Source: Poseidonocella sp. HB161398
GTDB lineage: Bacteria; Pseudomonadota; Alphaproteobacteria; Rhodobacterales; Rhodobacteraceae
Assembly: GCF_005870025.1 (NCBI RefSeq)
Contig: NZ_VATA01000002.1
Location: forward strand, 62,001 to 126,000
Direction of reading: 5' to 3'
DNA length: 64,000 nucleotides
Under the pieces are notes generated by a model. That model did no database searches. It was not told the DNA's origin and worked only from the letters and a program-made list of their open reading frames with translations. Within the stretch, counting starts at the first letter, position 1. Each line of letters opens with the position of its first letter. Of the stretch, positions 39,796-48,872 are shown piece after piece. A program made the position numbers and the translations under genes.

Positions 39796-39836
39796 GAAGG
39801 GACGCCGCCCGCAAGCGGCGTCCCTTCGCCGTTTTC
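39796..39836 (+). terminator. Terminator ending the nifE-nifQ operon
   Basis: GAAGGGACGCCGC / GCGGCGTCCCTTC, a 13-bp perfect stem with a 6-nt loop, followed by GCCGTTTT. Confidence 0.92.
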
Positions 39837-39853
39837 CTCGCAGGCCCGGACCT

Positions 39854-39913
39854 GGTTGCAAGTCGCAACCGCCCGGCCCGCCCGGGACCAGCACCCGGTT
39901 GCAACCCGCAACC
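39854..39913. repeat. 17-bp palindromes, copies 8 and 9
   Basis: GGTTGCA-AGT-CGCAACC at 39854-39870 and GGTTGCA-ACC-CGCAACC at 39897-39913. They share the CGCAACC variant of the right arm and lie 43 bp apart in the iscA upstream spacer, before the activator site. Confidence 0.8.
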
Positions 39914-40000
39914 GCCGCACCCCCCCACGCACCGTCGCACAGGGCTGCCGAAAACCGGCATTGCAGGCGCCGGTTTCGCGCAAAGGCGACAAAACGGCTT

Positions 40001-40016
40001 TGTCGCAAATTCTGCA
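40001..40016. promoter_or_regulatory. Imperfect NifA site upstream of iscA
   Basis: TGT-CGCAAATTCT-GCA: correct spacing with the last triplet GCA rather than ACA. It is 80 bp upstream of the -24 element. Confidence 0.45.
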
Positions 40017-40080
40017 ATGTCGCGTGCCAACCCGCCCGCACATGACCATCAAGTAACGGAAATAACACGCAAAACAATCT

Positions 40081-40096
40081 TGGCACGCCGCATGCT
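40081..40096 (+). promoter_or_regulatory. Sigma-54 promoter of iscA-nifUSV...
   Basis: TGGCACG-CCGC-ATGCT, near-consensus with correct GG/GC spacing, 46 bp before the iscA start. Confidence 0.9.
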
Positions 40097-40141
40097 TGAT
40101 CCTGATCCGAACGCAAGCCGCACCTGAACAGGAGAGATGAA

Positions 40142-40462
40142 ATGCTGGCAATCACCGAAAGCGCGCAATCTGCCATCAAGTCGGCCATCGACGGCGCCGG
40201 CCAGCCCGTTGCCGGGCTGCGCGTCATGGTCCAGGGCGGCGGCTGCGCCGGGCTGCAATACGGCATGGCGCTGGAGCTGGAAATCCAGTCCGACGACGCC
40301 GTGATCGAGGCAGGCCCCGTCAAGGTCCTGGTCGATCCGGAAAGCCAGGCGCATCTGGCCGGCACCACCATCGATTTCGTCTCGGGTCTCGAGGGCTCGG
40401 GCTTCGTCTTCAACAACCCCAATGCCAGCAGCAGCTGCGGCTGCGGCAAGTCCTTCTGCTAA
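40142..40462 (+). CDS. IscA-type iron-sulfur assembly protein
   Basis: A 106-aa A-type carrier. The three conserved cysteines are seen in [11 protein letters not shown] and in the C-terminal [11 protein letters not shown]. In Rhodobacter the gene in this position is known as iscN or nif-IscA and is co-expressed with nifU. GAGAGATGAA precedes the ATG. 13 bp to nifU. Confidence 0.92.
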   Translation: MLAITESAQSAIKSAIDGAGQPVAGLRVMVQGGGCAGLQYGMALELEIQSDDAVIEAGPVKVLVDPESQAHLAGTTIDFVSGLEGSGFVFNNPNASSSCGCGKSFC

Positions 40463-40475
40463 GGAGCCAGCCCTC

Positions 40476-41531
40476 ATGTGGGAATACACCGACACGGTCA
40501 AGGATCACTTCTTCAACCCGCGCAACGCCGGCGCAATGAACGACGCCAATGCAGTCGGCGAGGTCGGATCGCTCTCCTGCGGTGACGCGCTGAAACTGAT
40601 GCTGAAGGTCAATCCCGAGACCGAGATCATCGAGGATGCCAAATTCCAGACCTTCGGCTGCGGCTCGGCCATCGCGTCCTCCTCGGCCCTGACCGAACTG
40701 GTCATAGGCAAGACGATCGACGAGGCGCGCAAGCTGACCAACCAGGACATCGCCGAGTTCCTCGGCGGCCTGCCGCCCGAGAAGATGCACTGCTCGGTCA
40801 TGGGGCAGGAAGCGCTGACCGCCGCCGTCGCCGCCTACAAGGGCGAGGAGCTCGACGAGGACGACCACGAGGAAGGCGCGCTGATCTGCAAGTGCTTCGG
40901 CGTCGATGCCGGCATGATCGAGCGGGCGATCCGCAACAACAAGCTGACCACGCTGGAGATGGTGACCTTCTACACGAAGGCCGGCGGCGGCTGCAATTCC
41001 TGCCGCGAGCCGCTGGAAGAGCTGCTGGCCGACACCAACAAGGCCATGGTCGCCGAAGGGCTGATCAAGGCGGAGGAAGCCTTCATCTTCGGCTCGGCCC
41101 CCGCGCCGAAAAAGGAGAAGACGGTCAAGGGCTTCGTCATCCCCGACACTCCCGTCGCCGCGCCGACCGGCCCGGCCCAGCCCTCCGCCCCGGTCCAGAT
41201 CGCCATGCCCGCCGCCCCGGCAGCGGCCCCGGCCGCCGTGGCCGTCGCGCCCGCCCCGGCGCCCGCGCCTGCCGCCGCTCCGGCCACCGGGCTGAGCCCG
41301 GCCAAGGAGGCGATCCTGGTCGCAAGGCTGATCGAGGAGATGCGCCCGACCTTCAAGCGCGACGGCGGCGATGTCGAGCTTTTCGACATCGAGGGCAACA
41401 TCGTGATGGTCCATCTGACCGGCGCCTGCTCGGGCTGCCAGCTGGCGACCCAGACGCTGGGCGGCATCCAGAAGATCATCTCCGAGGCACTGGGCCGTCC
41501 GGTCCGGGTCATCCCCGTGGCAAAGACCTGA
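40476..41531 (+). CDS. nifU: Iron-sulfur scaffold protein NifU
   Basis: A 351-aa modular scaffold. The IscU-like domain (1-125) has Cys35, Cys62 and Cys106. The central permanent [2Fe-2S] domain has Cys138, Cys140, Cys173 and Cys176. The C-terminal Nfu domain (275-351) has Cys318 and Cys321 (CSGC). Between the central domain and Nfu is a linker of about 65 residues rich in Ala and Pro (226-271), longer than in well-known NifU proteins of about 310 aa. It loads clusters for NifH and NifB. Start at 40476 with AAGGAGCC upstream. Confidence 0.97.
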   Translation: MWEYTDTVKDHFFNPRNAGAMNDANAVGEVGSLSCGDALKLMLKVNPETEIIEDAKFQTFGCGSAIASSSALTELVIGKTIDEARKLTNQDIAEFLGGLPPEKMHCSVMGQEALTAAVAAYKGEELDEDDHEEGALICKCFGVDAGMIERAIRNNKLTTLEMVTFYTKAGGGCNSCREPLEELLADTNKAMVAEGLIKAEEAFIFGSAPAPKKEKTVKGFVIPDTPVAAPTGPAQPSAPVQIAMPAAPAAAPAAVAVAPAPAPAPAAAPATGLSPAKEAILVARLIEEMRPTFKRDGGDVELFDIEGNIVMVHLTGACSGCQLATQTLGGIQKIISEALGRPVRVIPVAKT

Positions 41532-41542
41532 GGAGCCAAGCG

Positions 41543-42763
41543 ATGAAAGACATGACCGAGGTCACCCCCGTCTATCTCGACAACAACGCCACGACCCGCG
41601 TCTGGCCGGAAGTCGTCGAGGCGATGCTGCCCTATTTCTCCGAGCAGTTCGGCAATGCCTCCTCGATCCACGCCTTCGGGGCGGAAGTCGGCGGCGCGCT
41701 GCGCCAGGCCCGCCGCTCGCTGCAGGAGCTGATCGGCGCCGAATTCGACCACGAGATCATCTTCACCTCGGGCGGCACGGAGTCGAACAACACCGCGATC
41801 CGCTCCGCGCTGCAGGTCCAGCCGGGCCGCAACGAGGTGATCACCTCTGCCGTGGAACATCCCGCGATCCTCAGCCTGGTCGACTGGCTGGAAAAGCACG
41901 AGGATGTCGTGGTGCACCGCATCGGCGTCGACAAGCTCGGCCGGCTGGATATCGACGCGTACCGCGAGAAGCTGTCGGACAAGACCGCCGTGGTCAGCTT
42001 CATGTGGGCCAATAACGAGACCGGCACGATCTTCCCGGTCGACGGGCTCGCGGAACTGGCGCACCAGCATGGCGCGCTCTTCCATTGCGACGCGGTCCAG
42101 GCCGTGGGCAAGGTGCCGATCGACGTCAAGTCGACCGATATCGACATGATGTCGATGTCCTCGCACAAGCTGCACGGTCCGAAGGGCCTGGGCGCGCTCT
42201 ATCTCAAGAAGGGCACCCGCTTCCGTCCGCTGCAGCGCGGCGGGCACCAGGAGCGCGGCCGCCGCGGCGGCACCGAGAACGCCCCGGCGATCGTCGGGCT
42301 TGGCAAGGCGGCGGAAATGGCCAGGGCCAGCATGGCCGAGGACATCAAGCGCATGACCGCGCTGCGCGACAAGCTGGAGACCGGGCTCGTCGCCTCGGTC
42401 GGCCACTGCTTCGTCACCGGCGATCCGCTCGACCGGCTGCCGAACACCTCGACCATTGCCTTCGAGTACATCGAGGGCGAGGCGATCCTCCTGAAGCTGA
42501 ACCAGGCAGGCATCGCGGCCTCGTCGGGCTCGGCCTGCACCTCGGGCTCGCTCGAGCCCAGCCACGTGCTGCGGGCGATGGACATCCCCTTCACCGCCGC
42601 CCATGGCGCGATCCGCTTCTCGCTCAGCCGCGAGACCACGGAGGAGGAGATCGACCGGGTCCTGGCCGTCGTGCCGGAGATCATCGCCGGTCTGCGCGTG
42701 ATGTCGCCCTTCTGGTCGGCAGACGGCGCCTCGCCCGAAAACTTCGACCCCGCTTACGCCTGA
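41543..42763 (+). CDS. nifS: Cysteine desulfurase NifS
   Basis: A 406-aa PLP enzyme that takes sulfur from cysteine for NifU. The PLP lysine is in SSHKLHGPKG, the active-site cysteine in SSGSACTSG, and the opening VYLDNNATTRV is diagnostic. The start may be 41543 (MKDMTEV) or 41552. AGGAGCC ribosome site is upstream. 13 bp to nifV. Confidence 0.97.
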   Translation: MKDMTEVTPVYLDNNATTRVWPEVVEAMLPYFSEQFGNASSIHAFGAEVGGALRQARRSLQELIGAEFDHEIIFTSGGTESNNTAIRSALQVQPGRNEVITSAVEHPAILSLVDWLEKHEDVVVHRIGVDKLGRLDIDAYREKLSDKTAVVSFMWANNETGTIFPVDGLAELAHQHGALFHCDAVQAVGKVPIDVKSTDIDMMSMSSHKLHGPKGLGALYLKKGTRFRPLQRGGHQERGRRGGTENAPAIVGLGKAAEMARASMAEDIKRMTALRDKLETGLVASVGHCFVTGDPLDRLPNTSTIAFEYIEGEAILLKLNQAGIAASSGSACTSGSLEPSHVLRAMDIPFTAAHGAIRFSLSRETTEEEIDRVLAVVPEIIAGLRVMSPFWSADGASPENFDPAYA

Positions 42764-42776
42764 GGAGCCTGACGCG

Positions 42777-43964
42777 ATGTCCCCGGTTCTCGACTTTCCC
42801 GCCCTGACCAACCGTCCGGCCATGATCTGCGACACCACGCTGCGCGATGGCGAGCAGACGGCGGGCGTGGCCTTCACCCTCGAGGAGAAGCTCGCGATCG
42901 CCCTGGCACTGGACGAGGCGCATGTCACCGAGATCGAACTCGGCGTCGCGGCCATGGGCCCCGAGGAAGTGGCCGAGATCCGGGCCATCGCGCAGGAGCT
43001 CCGGCATGCGGAGCCCGTCGTCTGGTGCCGCCTGCGCATGGCGGATCTGGACGCGGCGCAGTATACAGGGGTGCGGCGGCTGCATTTCGCCGTGCCCACC
43101 TCCGAGCGCCAGCTGGTCGGCAAGCTCAAGGCCGACCGCAACTGGGCGCTCCGCGAGACGGCCGCGCTGGTCTATACCGCCACCACCCGCGGCTTCGCCG
43201 TCTCGGTCGGTGCCGAGGATGCCAGCCGCGCCGATCTGGAGTTCCTGGTGGAGCTCGCCCGCGTCGCCAAGGCCGCCGGCGCGATCCGCTTCCGCCTGGC
43301 CGACACGCTGGGGCTGATGTCCCCCTTCACCGCCCATGCGCTGGTCGCCAAGCTTGCGCCGCAGATCGACCTGCCGCTGGAATTCCACGCCCATAACGAT
43401 TTCGGCATGGCCACGGCGAACACGCTGGCCGCCTACCAGGCCGGGGCGGACCACCTGTCGGTCACCGTCAACGGGCTGGGCGAGCGCGCCGGGAATGCCG
43501 CGCTGGAAGAGGTCTCCGCCGCGCTCGATGCGGAAGGGATCCCGACCGGCGTCGACCTGCGTCGTCTGATGGCGCTGTCGCTGCTCGTCGCCCATGCCTC
43601 GGGCCGCCCGCTGCCGGCGAACAAGCCGATCGTCGGCGAATACGTCTTTTCCCACGAGGCCGGCATCCATGTCGATGCCATCCTCAAGAACAGGAACACC
43701 TATCAGGACCCGCGCGTGGATCCGGCCCGGTTCGGCCGGTCCCACAGGCTGACGGTCGGGAAGCATTCCGGGATGTCCGGGCTTCAGGCCGCGCTCGCCG
43801 CCAACCACCTGCCGAGCGATACCGAGACCGTCCGGCGGGTCCTGCCCCTTCTTCGCGGCTGGGCCAATGCCGCCAAGCGCGAGGCCCAGCCCGAGGATCT
43901 GGTGTCGCTGGTCTCCATCGCCTGGTCGATCGAGGAAGCCGAAGCACGGAGCCGCGCGTCATGA
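42777..43964 (+). CDS. nifV: Homocitrate synthase NifV
   Basis: A 395-aa enzyme that condenses acetyl-CoA and 2-oxoglutarate to homocitrate, the organic ligand of FeMo-co. The [17 protein letters not shown] motif is near the N-terminus, [18 protein letters not shown] carries the metal-binding HxH, and [16 protein letters not shown] is diagnostic. It overlaps cysE by 4 bp (ATGA). Confidence 0.96.
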   Translation: MSPVLDFPALTNRPAMICDTTLRDGEQTAGVAFTLEEKLAIALALDEAHVTEIELGVAAMGPEEVAEIRAIAQELRHAEPVVWCRLRMADLDAAQYTGVRRLHFAVPTSERQLVGKLKADRNWALRETAALVYTATTRGFAVSVGAEDASRADLEFLVELARVAKAAGAIRFRLADTLGLMSPFTAHALVAKLAPQIDLPLEFHAHNDFGMATANTLAAYQAGADHLSVTVNGLGERAGNAALEEVSAALDAEGIPTGVDLRRLMALSLLVAHASGRPLPANKPIVGEYVFSHEAGIHVDAILKNRNTYQDPRVDPARFGRSHRLTVGKHSGMSGLQAALAANHLPSDTETVRRVLPLLRGWANAAKREAQPEDLVSLVSIAWSIEEAEARSRAS

Positions 43965-44677
43965 GCCTGTGGTCGCTGATCCGCTCCGACTTCGTCTCGA
44001 TCCGCGAACGCGACCCCGCGGCACGCGGCAAGATCGAGACCGCGCTGGTCTATCCCGGCCTGCATGCGGCGGTGGCGCACCGCTTCGCCCATGCGCTCTG
44101 GGCGCGCAACTGGCGCTTTTCCGCGCGGTTCCTCGCCTATCTCTCGCGCGCGGTGACGGCGATCGACATCCATCCCGGCGCGAAAATCGGCCCCGGCTTC
44201 TTCATCGACCATGGCGCGGGCGTGGTGATCGGCGAGACCGCCGAGATCGGCACCAATGTCACGCTCTATCACGGCGTCACGCTCGGCGGGGTCAGCTGGT
44301 CCCCGGGCAAGCGCCACCCGACGCTGGGCGACAATGTCATGGTCGGCGCCGGCGCCAAGATCCTCGGGCCGATCACCGTCGGCGCGGGCGCGCGCGTGGG
44401 CGCCAATTCGGTGGTCGTCTCCGAAGTGCCGCCCGAGGCGACGGTGATCGGCATCCCCGCCCGCCCGGTCCAGACCGACGCGCCGAAATCGAGCTCGCCC
44501 TACCGGGTCGATCTGAACCACCACCTGATGCCCGATCCGGTGGGCAGATCGCTTGCCCAGCTGGCCGACCGCGTCGCCTTCCTCGAGGCGAGCCTGATCC
44601 AGCACAAGCGCGCCGAGAAGCTGCCCAGCCCCAAACCCCAGACCTGCACCGAGCCCCAGCTCGGCCCCACCCACTGA
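43961..44677 (+). CDS. cysE: Serine O-acetyltransferase (nif-linked CysE)
   Basis: A 238-aa left-handed beta-helix enzyme that makes O-acetylserine for cysteine synthesis. Hexapeptide repeats are visible from [20 protein letters not shown] to [14 protein letters not shown], with the catalytic HGVTLGG and HPTLGD. Nif-linked copies are thought to raise cysteine supply for NifS. The C-terminus has an extra helical and proline-rich tail of about 60 residues ([20 protein letters not shown] onward). Confidence 0.92.
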   Translation: MSLWSLIRSDFVSIRERDPAARGKIETALVYPGLHAAVAHRFAHALWARNWRFSARFLAYLSRAVTAIDIHPGAKIGPGFFIDHGAGVVIGETAEIGTNVTLYHGVTLGGVSWSPGKRHPTLGDNVMVGAGAKILGPITVGAGARVGANSVVVSEVPPEATVIGIPARPVQTDAPKSSSPYRVDLNHHLMPDPVGRSLAQLADRVAFLEASLIQHKRAEKLPSPKPQTCTEPQLGPTH

Positions 44678-44697
44678 TCCACAAGAGGAGACCTCCC

Positions 44698-45045
44698 ATG
44701 CCCAAGGATTTCGAAGAAACCGGCGTTCTCGACCATGTCGCCAAGCTCAGCTCGGCCGAGGACATCTTCACCTACCTGCTGGTCCCCTACGAGCAGGAGG
44801 TCGTGAACGTCTCGCGGCTGCACATCATGAAGCGGCTCGGCCAGTACATGCGCCAGACCAGCTTCGAGGGCATGGACGACAATGCCATCTTCCTGGAACT
44901 GCGCGCCGCGCTGAAGAAGGCCTATCTCGACTTCATCGAGTCGACCCCGATGAAGGAGAAGGTCTTCAAGGTCTTCAAGGACGAGGCCGAGAAGCATGCC
45001 CGCCGCTTCGTCGGCATCGACACGATCGGCCTGGCCGGCCAGTGA
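44698..45045 (+). CDS. nifW: Nitrogenase-stabilizing/protective protein NifW
   Basis: A 115-aa protein. Typical features are LSSAEDIFTYLLVPYEQEVV, NVSRLHIMKRLGQYM and STPMKEKVFKVFKDE. NifW associates with the MoFe protein and affects its activity or oxygen tolerance. AGAGGAGACC precedes the ATG. An imperfect long GC hairpin (45052-45092) follows, between nifW and rpoN. Confidence 0.95.
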   Translation: MPKDFEETGVLDHVAKLSSAEDIFTYLLVPYEQEVVNVSRLHIMKRLGQYMRQTSFEGMDDNAIFLELRAALKKAYLDFIESTPMKEKVFKVFKDEAEKHARRFVGIDTIGLAGQ

Positions 45046-45154
45046 GCATCCGCCGCGCCCGCTGCCTGCCGGACGGGCAGTGCGGCGCGGCCCGCCGGTG
45101 CCAGACGACTTCGGCGCCCTCCGGGCGGCCGGACCATGCTAGGATGATCCCGAG

Positions 45155-46435
45155 ATGCAACTGACTCAAGGCCTCCTCCAACGCCAGACCCAGACGATGA
45201 GCGCGCAGATGCTGGCGTCGCTCTCCATTCTCGGCATGTCCAACCAGGACCTGGCCGAGCATCTGGCGAAGAGGGCCGAGAGCAATCCGGCGATCCAGTT
45301 CCGCCCGCCGCAGATCTATGCCGCAGGTGGCGAGGACTTCGACCAGGTCGCCGCGCTGGCCTCCGACAAGCCCTCGCTGATGGCCTTCGTCATGGAGCAG
45401 ATCGACCTGGCCTTCGTCCCCGGCGCCGACCGGCAGATCGCGCTGAGCTTCGCCGAGGCGCTGGAGCCGACCGGCTGGCTGGGCCAGACCGTCGAGACGG
45501 TTGCAGATCGCAACCACGTCCCCGTCGCCCGGGCCGAGCGCGTGCTGGCCGAGCTGCAGGGGCTGGAACCGGTGGGCGTCTTCGCCCGCTCGCTCGGCGA
45601 ATGCCTCAAGATCCAGGCCCAGGAAGCCGACATGCTGACCTGGGAACTCGAGGTGCTGCTCGACAATCTGGGCCTCCTGGCCGATGGCAAGCTGACGGAA
45701 CTGGCCGATCTCTGCGATTGCGAGCCTTCCGACATTCCCGACATCGCCCGTGCGCTGCGCCGCTTCGATCCGAAGCCGGGCCTGGCCTATTCGCATGACC
45801 GCACGCCGATCTTCCCGCCCGACCTCACTGCGCGGCGCGGCCCCGAGGGCTGGACGGTGGCGCTGACCCGCTCCACCCTGCCCTCGATCACGGTTGTTCC
45901 CGACAACCTCCCCTCCGAGACCCGCGACCGCGAGGCCAAGGCCTTCCGCCGCCGCGCCCTGGCCGAAGCCCGCGCGCTGGCCGGCGCGCTGGAGCGCCGC
46001 GGCAAGACGCTCCTGCGCGCCGCGACCGTGCTGGTCGCCCGGCAGCAGGCCTTCCTCGACCATGGACGCGCCCATCTGGTGCCGCTGTCGCTGGAAGATG
46101 TCGCGACCGAGCTGGAGCTCCACCCCTCGACGATCAGCCGCGCCACCTCCGGCCGCATGATCGACACGCCGGCGGGCGCGCTGCCGCTGCGCGCCTTCCT
46201 CAGCCGCGCGGTTCCGACCGCCGACGGGCAGAACACCGCCTCGCAGGACTCCGCACTGGAATTCGTGCGCCGCGTCATCGCCGAGGAAGACCCGTCCGCA
46301 CCGCTCTCGGACGAGGCGATCGTGCAGAAGAGCGACGCCGCCGGGCTGGCCATCGCCCGCCGCACCGTAGCGAAGTACCGCTCGATGCTGGGCATCGGCT
46401 CCTCCTTCCAGCGCCGCCGCAAGATCGCCGTCTAG
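45155..46435 (+). CDS. rpoN: RNA polymerase sigma-54 factor
   Basis: A 426-aa sigma factor. Region I (MQLTQGLLQRQTQTMSAQML) is glutamine-rich as usual, followed by the core-binding region and the DNA-binding region with the HTH LEDVATELELHPSTISRATS. The RpoN box ARRTVAKYR is intact near residue 405. Position at the end of iscA-nifUSVW indicates a nif-dedicated copy, comparable to the nif-linked rpoN of Rhodobacter. A palindrome copy lies in frame at 45499-45515. Confidence 0.96.
   Translation: MQLTQGLLQRQTQTMSAQMLASLSILGMSNQDLAEHLAKRAESNPAIQFRPPQIYAAGGEDFDQVAALASDKPSLMAFVMEQIDLAFVPGADRQIALSFAEALEPTGWLGQTVETVADRNHVPVARAERVLAELQGLEPVGVFARSLGECLKIQAQEADMLTWELEVLLDNLGLLADGKLTELADLCDCEPSDIPDIARALRRFDPKPGLAYSHDRTPIFPPDLTARRGPEGWTVALTRSTLPSITVVPDNLPSETRDREAKAFRRRALAEARALAGALERRGKTLLRAATVLVARQQAFLDHGRAHLVPLSLEDVATELELHPSTISRATSGRMIDTPAGALPLRAFLSRAVPTADGQNTASQDSALEFVRRVIAEEDPSAPLSDEAIVQKSDAAGLAIARRTVAKYRSMLGIGSSFQRRRKIAV
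45499..45515. repeat. 17-bp palindrome, copy 10 (inside rpoN)
   Basis: GGTTGCA-GAT-CGCAACC, one mismatch, read in frame as T-V-A-D-R-N-H. Confidence 0.75.
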
Positions 46436-46747
46436 CCCCCCGCACCGCCGCGACGTCGTTCCGCGCGCCCCGGCGCGCTGGAACCGTTTGCGCTACCCAA
46501 AGCGCTTTCCAATAAGATTTCGCTGGCTGGATCATCTGATTCCCCGCACGAATGCATCATATGCAATAACTGCCTCTTCCATTTGCAATCGATGCCACGC
46601 CGTCACCAAGCTGTCGTAAATTGCAGCATCCGGCTGCCGGTTTTCTGCCTTGCAGCGGAAATCCGGAGACAGGCCCCGCAGGGCTGGTACCTTCAGGGAA
46701 ACTTGACCTCCACGCAGGTGGCGATCCCCCAAGCCAAGGAGCGGTCA
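46436..46747. other. 312-bp spacer upstream of nifA
   Basis: AT-richer than its surroundings. A bulged hairpin (46458-46484) may end rpoN transcription. A short palindrome TGCAT-CAT-ATGCA (46553-46565) and several TGCA-containing stretches lie in the likely nifA promoter, but no sigma-54 or clear NtrC site is seen. An open frame from 46583 runs into nifA but has no similarity there. Confidence 0.55.
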
Positions 46748-48511
46748 GTGGCCCATATCGACGTAAAATCCCGCCAGGTTTCCGGCAGCCGCGCCCGCGG
46801 CGATCTGCCGGCGCTGACTCTGGATGCAGTCTACGAAATTGCCAAGATCATGACGAGTGCGGCGGATCCGATATCGGAAATGCCAAGCGTTCTCAACGTG
46901 CTGTCTTCCTTCATCGGCCTCGGCAACGGCGCGCTGGCGCTGCTGTCCGATCCGGTCGCCGGCCAGGCGGGCAAGCAGGTGAACCCCTATGTGATCGCGG
47001 CCACCATCCGCGGCCGCCGCGAGGAGCCGCCGGATTGCGGCGCCATCCCCGAAGCCGTAGCCCGCGGCGTCTTCCGCACCGGCGTGCCGATCGTCGCCTG
47101 GGATGTCGAGGACGAATTCGGCACCGAGGCCGTCCCGCCCCAGGCCCGCGGCAAGCGCCACACCATGGTTGCCGTGCCGGTGCGCGAGGCCAGCCGCTCG
47201 CCTCTGGTCATCGGCGTCCTGGCCGCCTATCGCGCGCATGACGACGAAATGGCCGGACTGACCGAGAATGACGTCAATGTCCTGACCATGGTCAGCTCGC
47301 TCCTCGAACAGGCGCTGCGCTTCCGCCGCATGGTGGCGCGCGACCGCGAGCGGGTGATGAACGACGCCGCCCGCGCGCTGAAAGCCGCGAAGGGGATGGA
47401 GACCTCCGGCGACAGCCTCCCCCCGATCCGGATCGACGGCATCATCGGCGAAAGCGACGAGATCGCCCAGGTCATCGCCCGGATCAGCCGCGTCGCCAAG
47501 ACCAAGGCGGCCGTGCTGCTGCGCGGCGAAAGCGGCACCGGCAAGGAGCTTTTCGCCCGCGCCATCCATTCCCAGAGCGACCGCGCCAAGAAGCCGTTCA
47601 TCTCGGTGAACTGTGCCGCGCTAAGCGAGAGCCTGCTGGAATCCGAGCTTTTCGGCCATGAGAAAGGCGCCTTCACCGGTGCCAGCGGCCAGAAGAAGGG
47701 CCGGTTCGAGCTGGCGGACAAGGGCACGCTCTTCCTCGACGAGATCGGCGAGATCAGCCCGGAATTCCAGGCCAAGCTCTTGCGCGTCCTGCAGGAAAGC
47801 GAGTTCGAGCGGGTCGGCGGCACGCAGACGATCAAGACCGATTTCCGCCTGATCGCCGCGACCAACCGCGATCTCGAAGAGGCGGTCGCCTCCGGCAAGT
47901 TCCGCGCGGATCTGTATTTCCGCATCTGTGTCGTGCCAATCGTCCTGCCGCCGCTGCGCGAGCGCCCGGGCGATATCAAGCCCCTGGCCGAGCTCTTCCT
48001 GAAGCAGTTCAACGAGCAGAACGGGACGGAAATCGCGTTCGCGCCCAATGCGATGGCGACGCTCTGTTCCTGCAAGTTCCCCGGCAACGTGCGCGAGCTG
48101 GAGAACTGCGTGAACCGCGCCGCGGCGCTGTCGATGGACGACATGATCCATGCGGACGAGATGGCCTGCAAGCAGGGCACCTGCCTGAGCGAAGAGCTGT
48201 GGCGGCTGCAATCGGGGGACTCCTCGCCGATCGGCGGGCTGGCCTCGGGCCAAATCATCACGCCGAGAGTCGTCTCCGGACCGCCGCCCTCGGCCGCCCC
48301 GGCCGCGCCGCAGGCAAGCCTGCCGCCGGGCTGCCCGGCGCAGCCCGCGGTGCAGCCGCGCAAGACCGCCAATACCGCCCGCGAAGAGCTGATCTCGGCC
48401 ATGGAACAGGCCGGCTGGGTCCAGGCGAAAGCCGCGCGGATCCTTGGAATGACCCCGCGCCAGATTGCCTACGCGCTGAAGAAACACGGTATCGAAGTGC
48501 AGAAATTCTGA
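46748..48511 (+). CDS. nifA: Nif-specific transcriptional activator NifA
   Basis: A 587-aa sigma-54 enhancer-binding protein. The GAF domain spans about 30-195. The AAA+ domain (228-460) has Walker A GESGTGKE (260-267) and the sigma-54-contact loop GAFTGA (307-312). The cysteine motif is exact for oxygen-sensitive NifA: Cys442-X11-Cys454-X19-Cys474-X4-Cys479. A proline-rich linker precedes the C-terminal HTH (AKAARILGMTPRQIAYALKK). The start is GTG at 46748 because AAGGAG is 7 nt upstream and family similarity begins there. Confidence 0.96.
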   Translation: MAHIDVKSRQVSGSRARGDLPALTLDAVYEIAKIMTSAADPISEMPSVLNVLSSFIGLGNGALALLSDPVAGQAGKQVNPYVIAATIRGRREEPPDCGAIPEAVARGVFRTGVPIVAWDVEDEFGTEAVPPQARGKRHTMVAVPVREASRSPLVIGVLAAYRAHDDEMAGLTENDVNVLTMVSSLLEQALRFRRMVARDRERVMNDAARALKAAKGMETSGDSLPPIRIDGIIGESDEIAQVIARISRVAKTKAAVLLRGESGTGKELFARAIHSQSDRAKKPFISVNCAALSESLLESELFGHEKGAFTGASGQKKGRFELADKGTLFLDEIGEISPEFQAKLLRVLQESEFERVGGTQTIKTDFRLIAATNRDLEEAVASGKFRADLYFRICVVPIVLPPLRERPGDIKPLAELFLKQFNEQNGTEIAFAPNAMATLCSCKFPGNVRELENCVNRAAALSMDDMIHADEMACKQGTCLSEELWRLQSGDSSPIGGLASGQIITPRVVSGPPPSAAPAAPQASLPPGCPAQPAVQPRKTANTAREELISAMEQAGWVQAKAARILGMTPRQIAYALKKHGIEVQKF

Positions 48512-48552
48512 AGACGCGGTCCACGGGGGTCTCTCCACCCCGTGAAAGCGAC

Positions 48553-48589
48553 GAGCGCCCCGGTGTCCCGCCCGGGGCGCTCTTTTTTT
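48553..48589 (+). terminator. Terminator after nifA
   Basis: GAGCGCCCCGG / CCGGGGCGCTC, 11-bp stem with an 8-nt loop, followed by seven Ts. Confidence 0.95.
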
Positions 48590-48617
48590 GCCCGGCCCCG
48601 CCCAGGCGCCGCGCCCC

Positions 48618-48667
48618 GGTTGCAACCTGCAACCGCCCCTGGCGAGCGGTGGTTGCAGAGTGGAACC
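48618..48667. repeat. 17-bp palindromes, copies 11 and 12
   Basis: GGTTGCA-ACC-TGCAACC (48618-48634, perfect) and GGTTGCA-GAG-TGGAACC (48651-48667, one mismatch), 33 bp apart, between the nifA terminator and the nifB activator site. Confidence 0.85.
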
Positions 48668-48757
48668 GCCCCTGTTCCGCCCCCTTCGGCGAAAGGCGCA
48701 GCCCAAATCCGACATTTTCCCTCGGACGGCCGCCGGCCTGTCACAATGTCGTCGGTT

Positions 48758-48773
48758 TGTCCCCTATGCGACA
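48758..48773. promoter_or_regulatory. NifA upstream activator site of nifB
   Basis: TGT-CCCCTATGCG-ACA, a perfect TGT-N10-ACA, 61 bp upstream of the -24 element. Confidence 0.85.
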
Positions 48774-48818
48774 CCGCGAAAACGTCTGAAATCGACGTGT
48801 TTCCAAGTGATTACGCCT

Positions 48819-48834
48819 TGGCACGCTTCCTGCT
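48819..48834 (+). promoter_or_regulatory. Sigma-54 promoter of nifB-fdxN...
   Basis: TGGCACG-CTTC-CTGCT, same form as the nifH promoter, with a 38-bp distance to the nifB ATG. Confidence 0.93.
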
Positions 48835-48872
48835 GGACAAGCCTCAGGTTCAAATAGAGAGGATGCGCGAAG

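Larger units (their letters stand above)
39775..40141. other. 367-bp spacer before iscA
   Basis: Holds the terminator (39796-39836), two copies of the 17-bp palindrome (39854-39913), a hairpin CGACAAA/TTTGTCG around 39988-40006, an imperfect NifA site (40001) and the sigma-54 promoter (40081). No gene is seen. Confidence 0.8.
48512..48872. other. 361-bp spacer nifA-nifB
   Basis: Contains the nifA terminator (48553), two palindrome copies (48618-48667), a perfect NifA site (48758) and the nifB sigma-54 promoter (48819). No gene. Confidence 0.85.

Noticed and set aside
46583-46747. Longer NifA starting at ATG 46583
   Set aside because: The added 55 residues have no NifA similarity, and GTG 46748 has an AAGGAG site at proper spacing.
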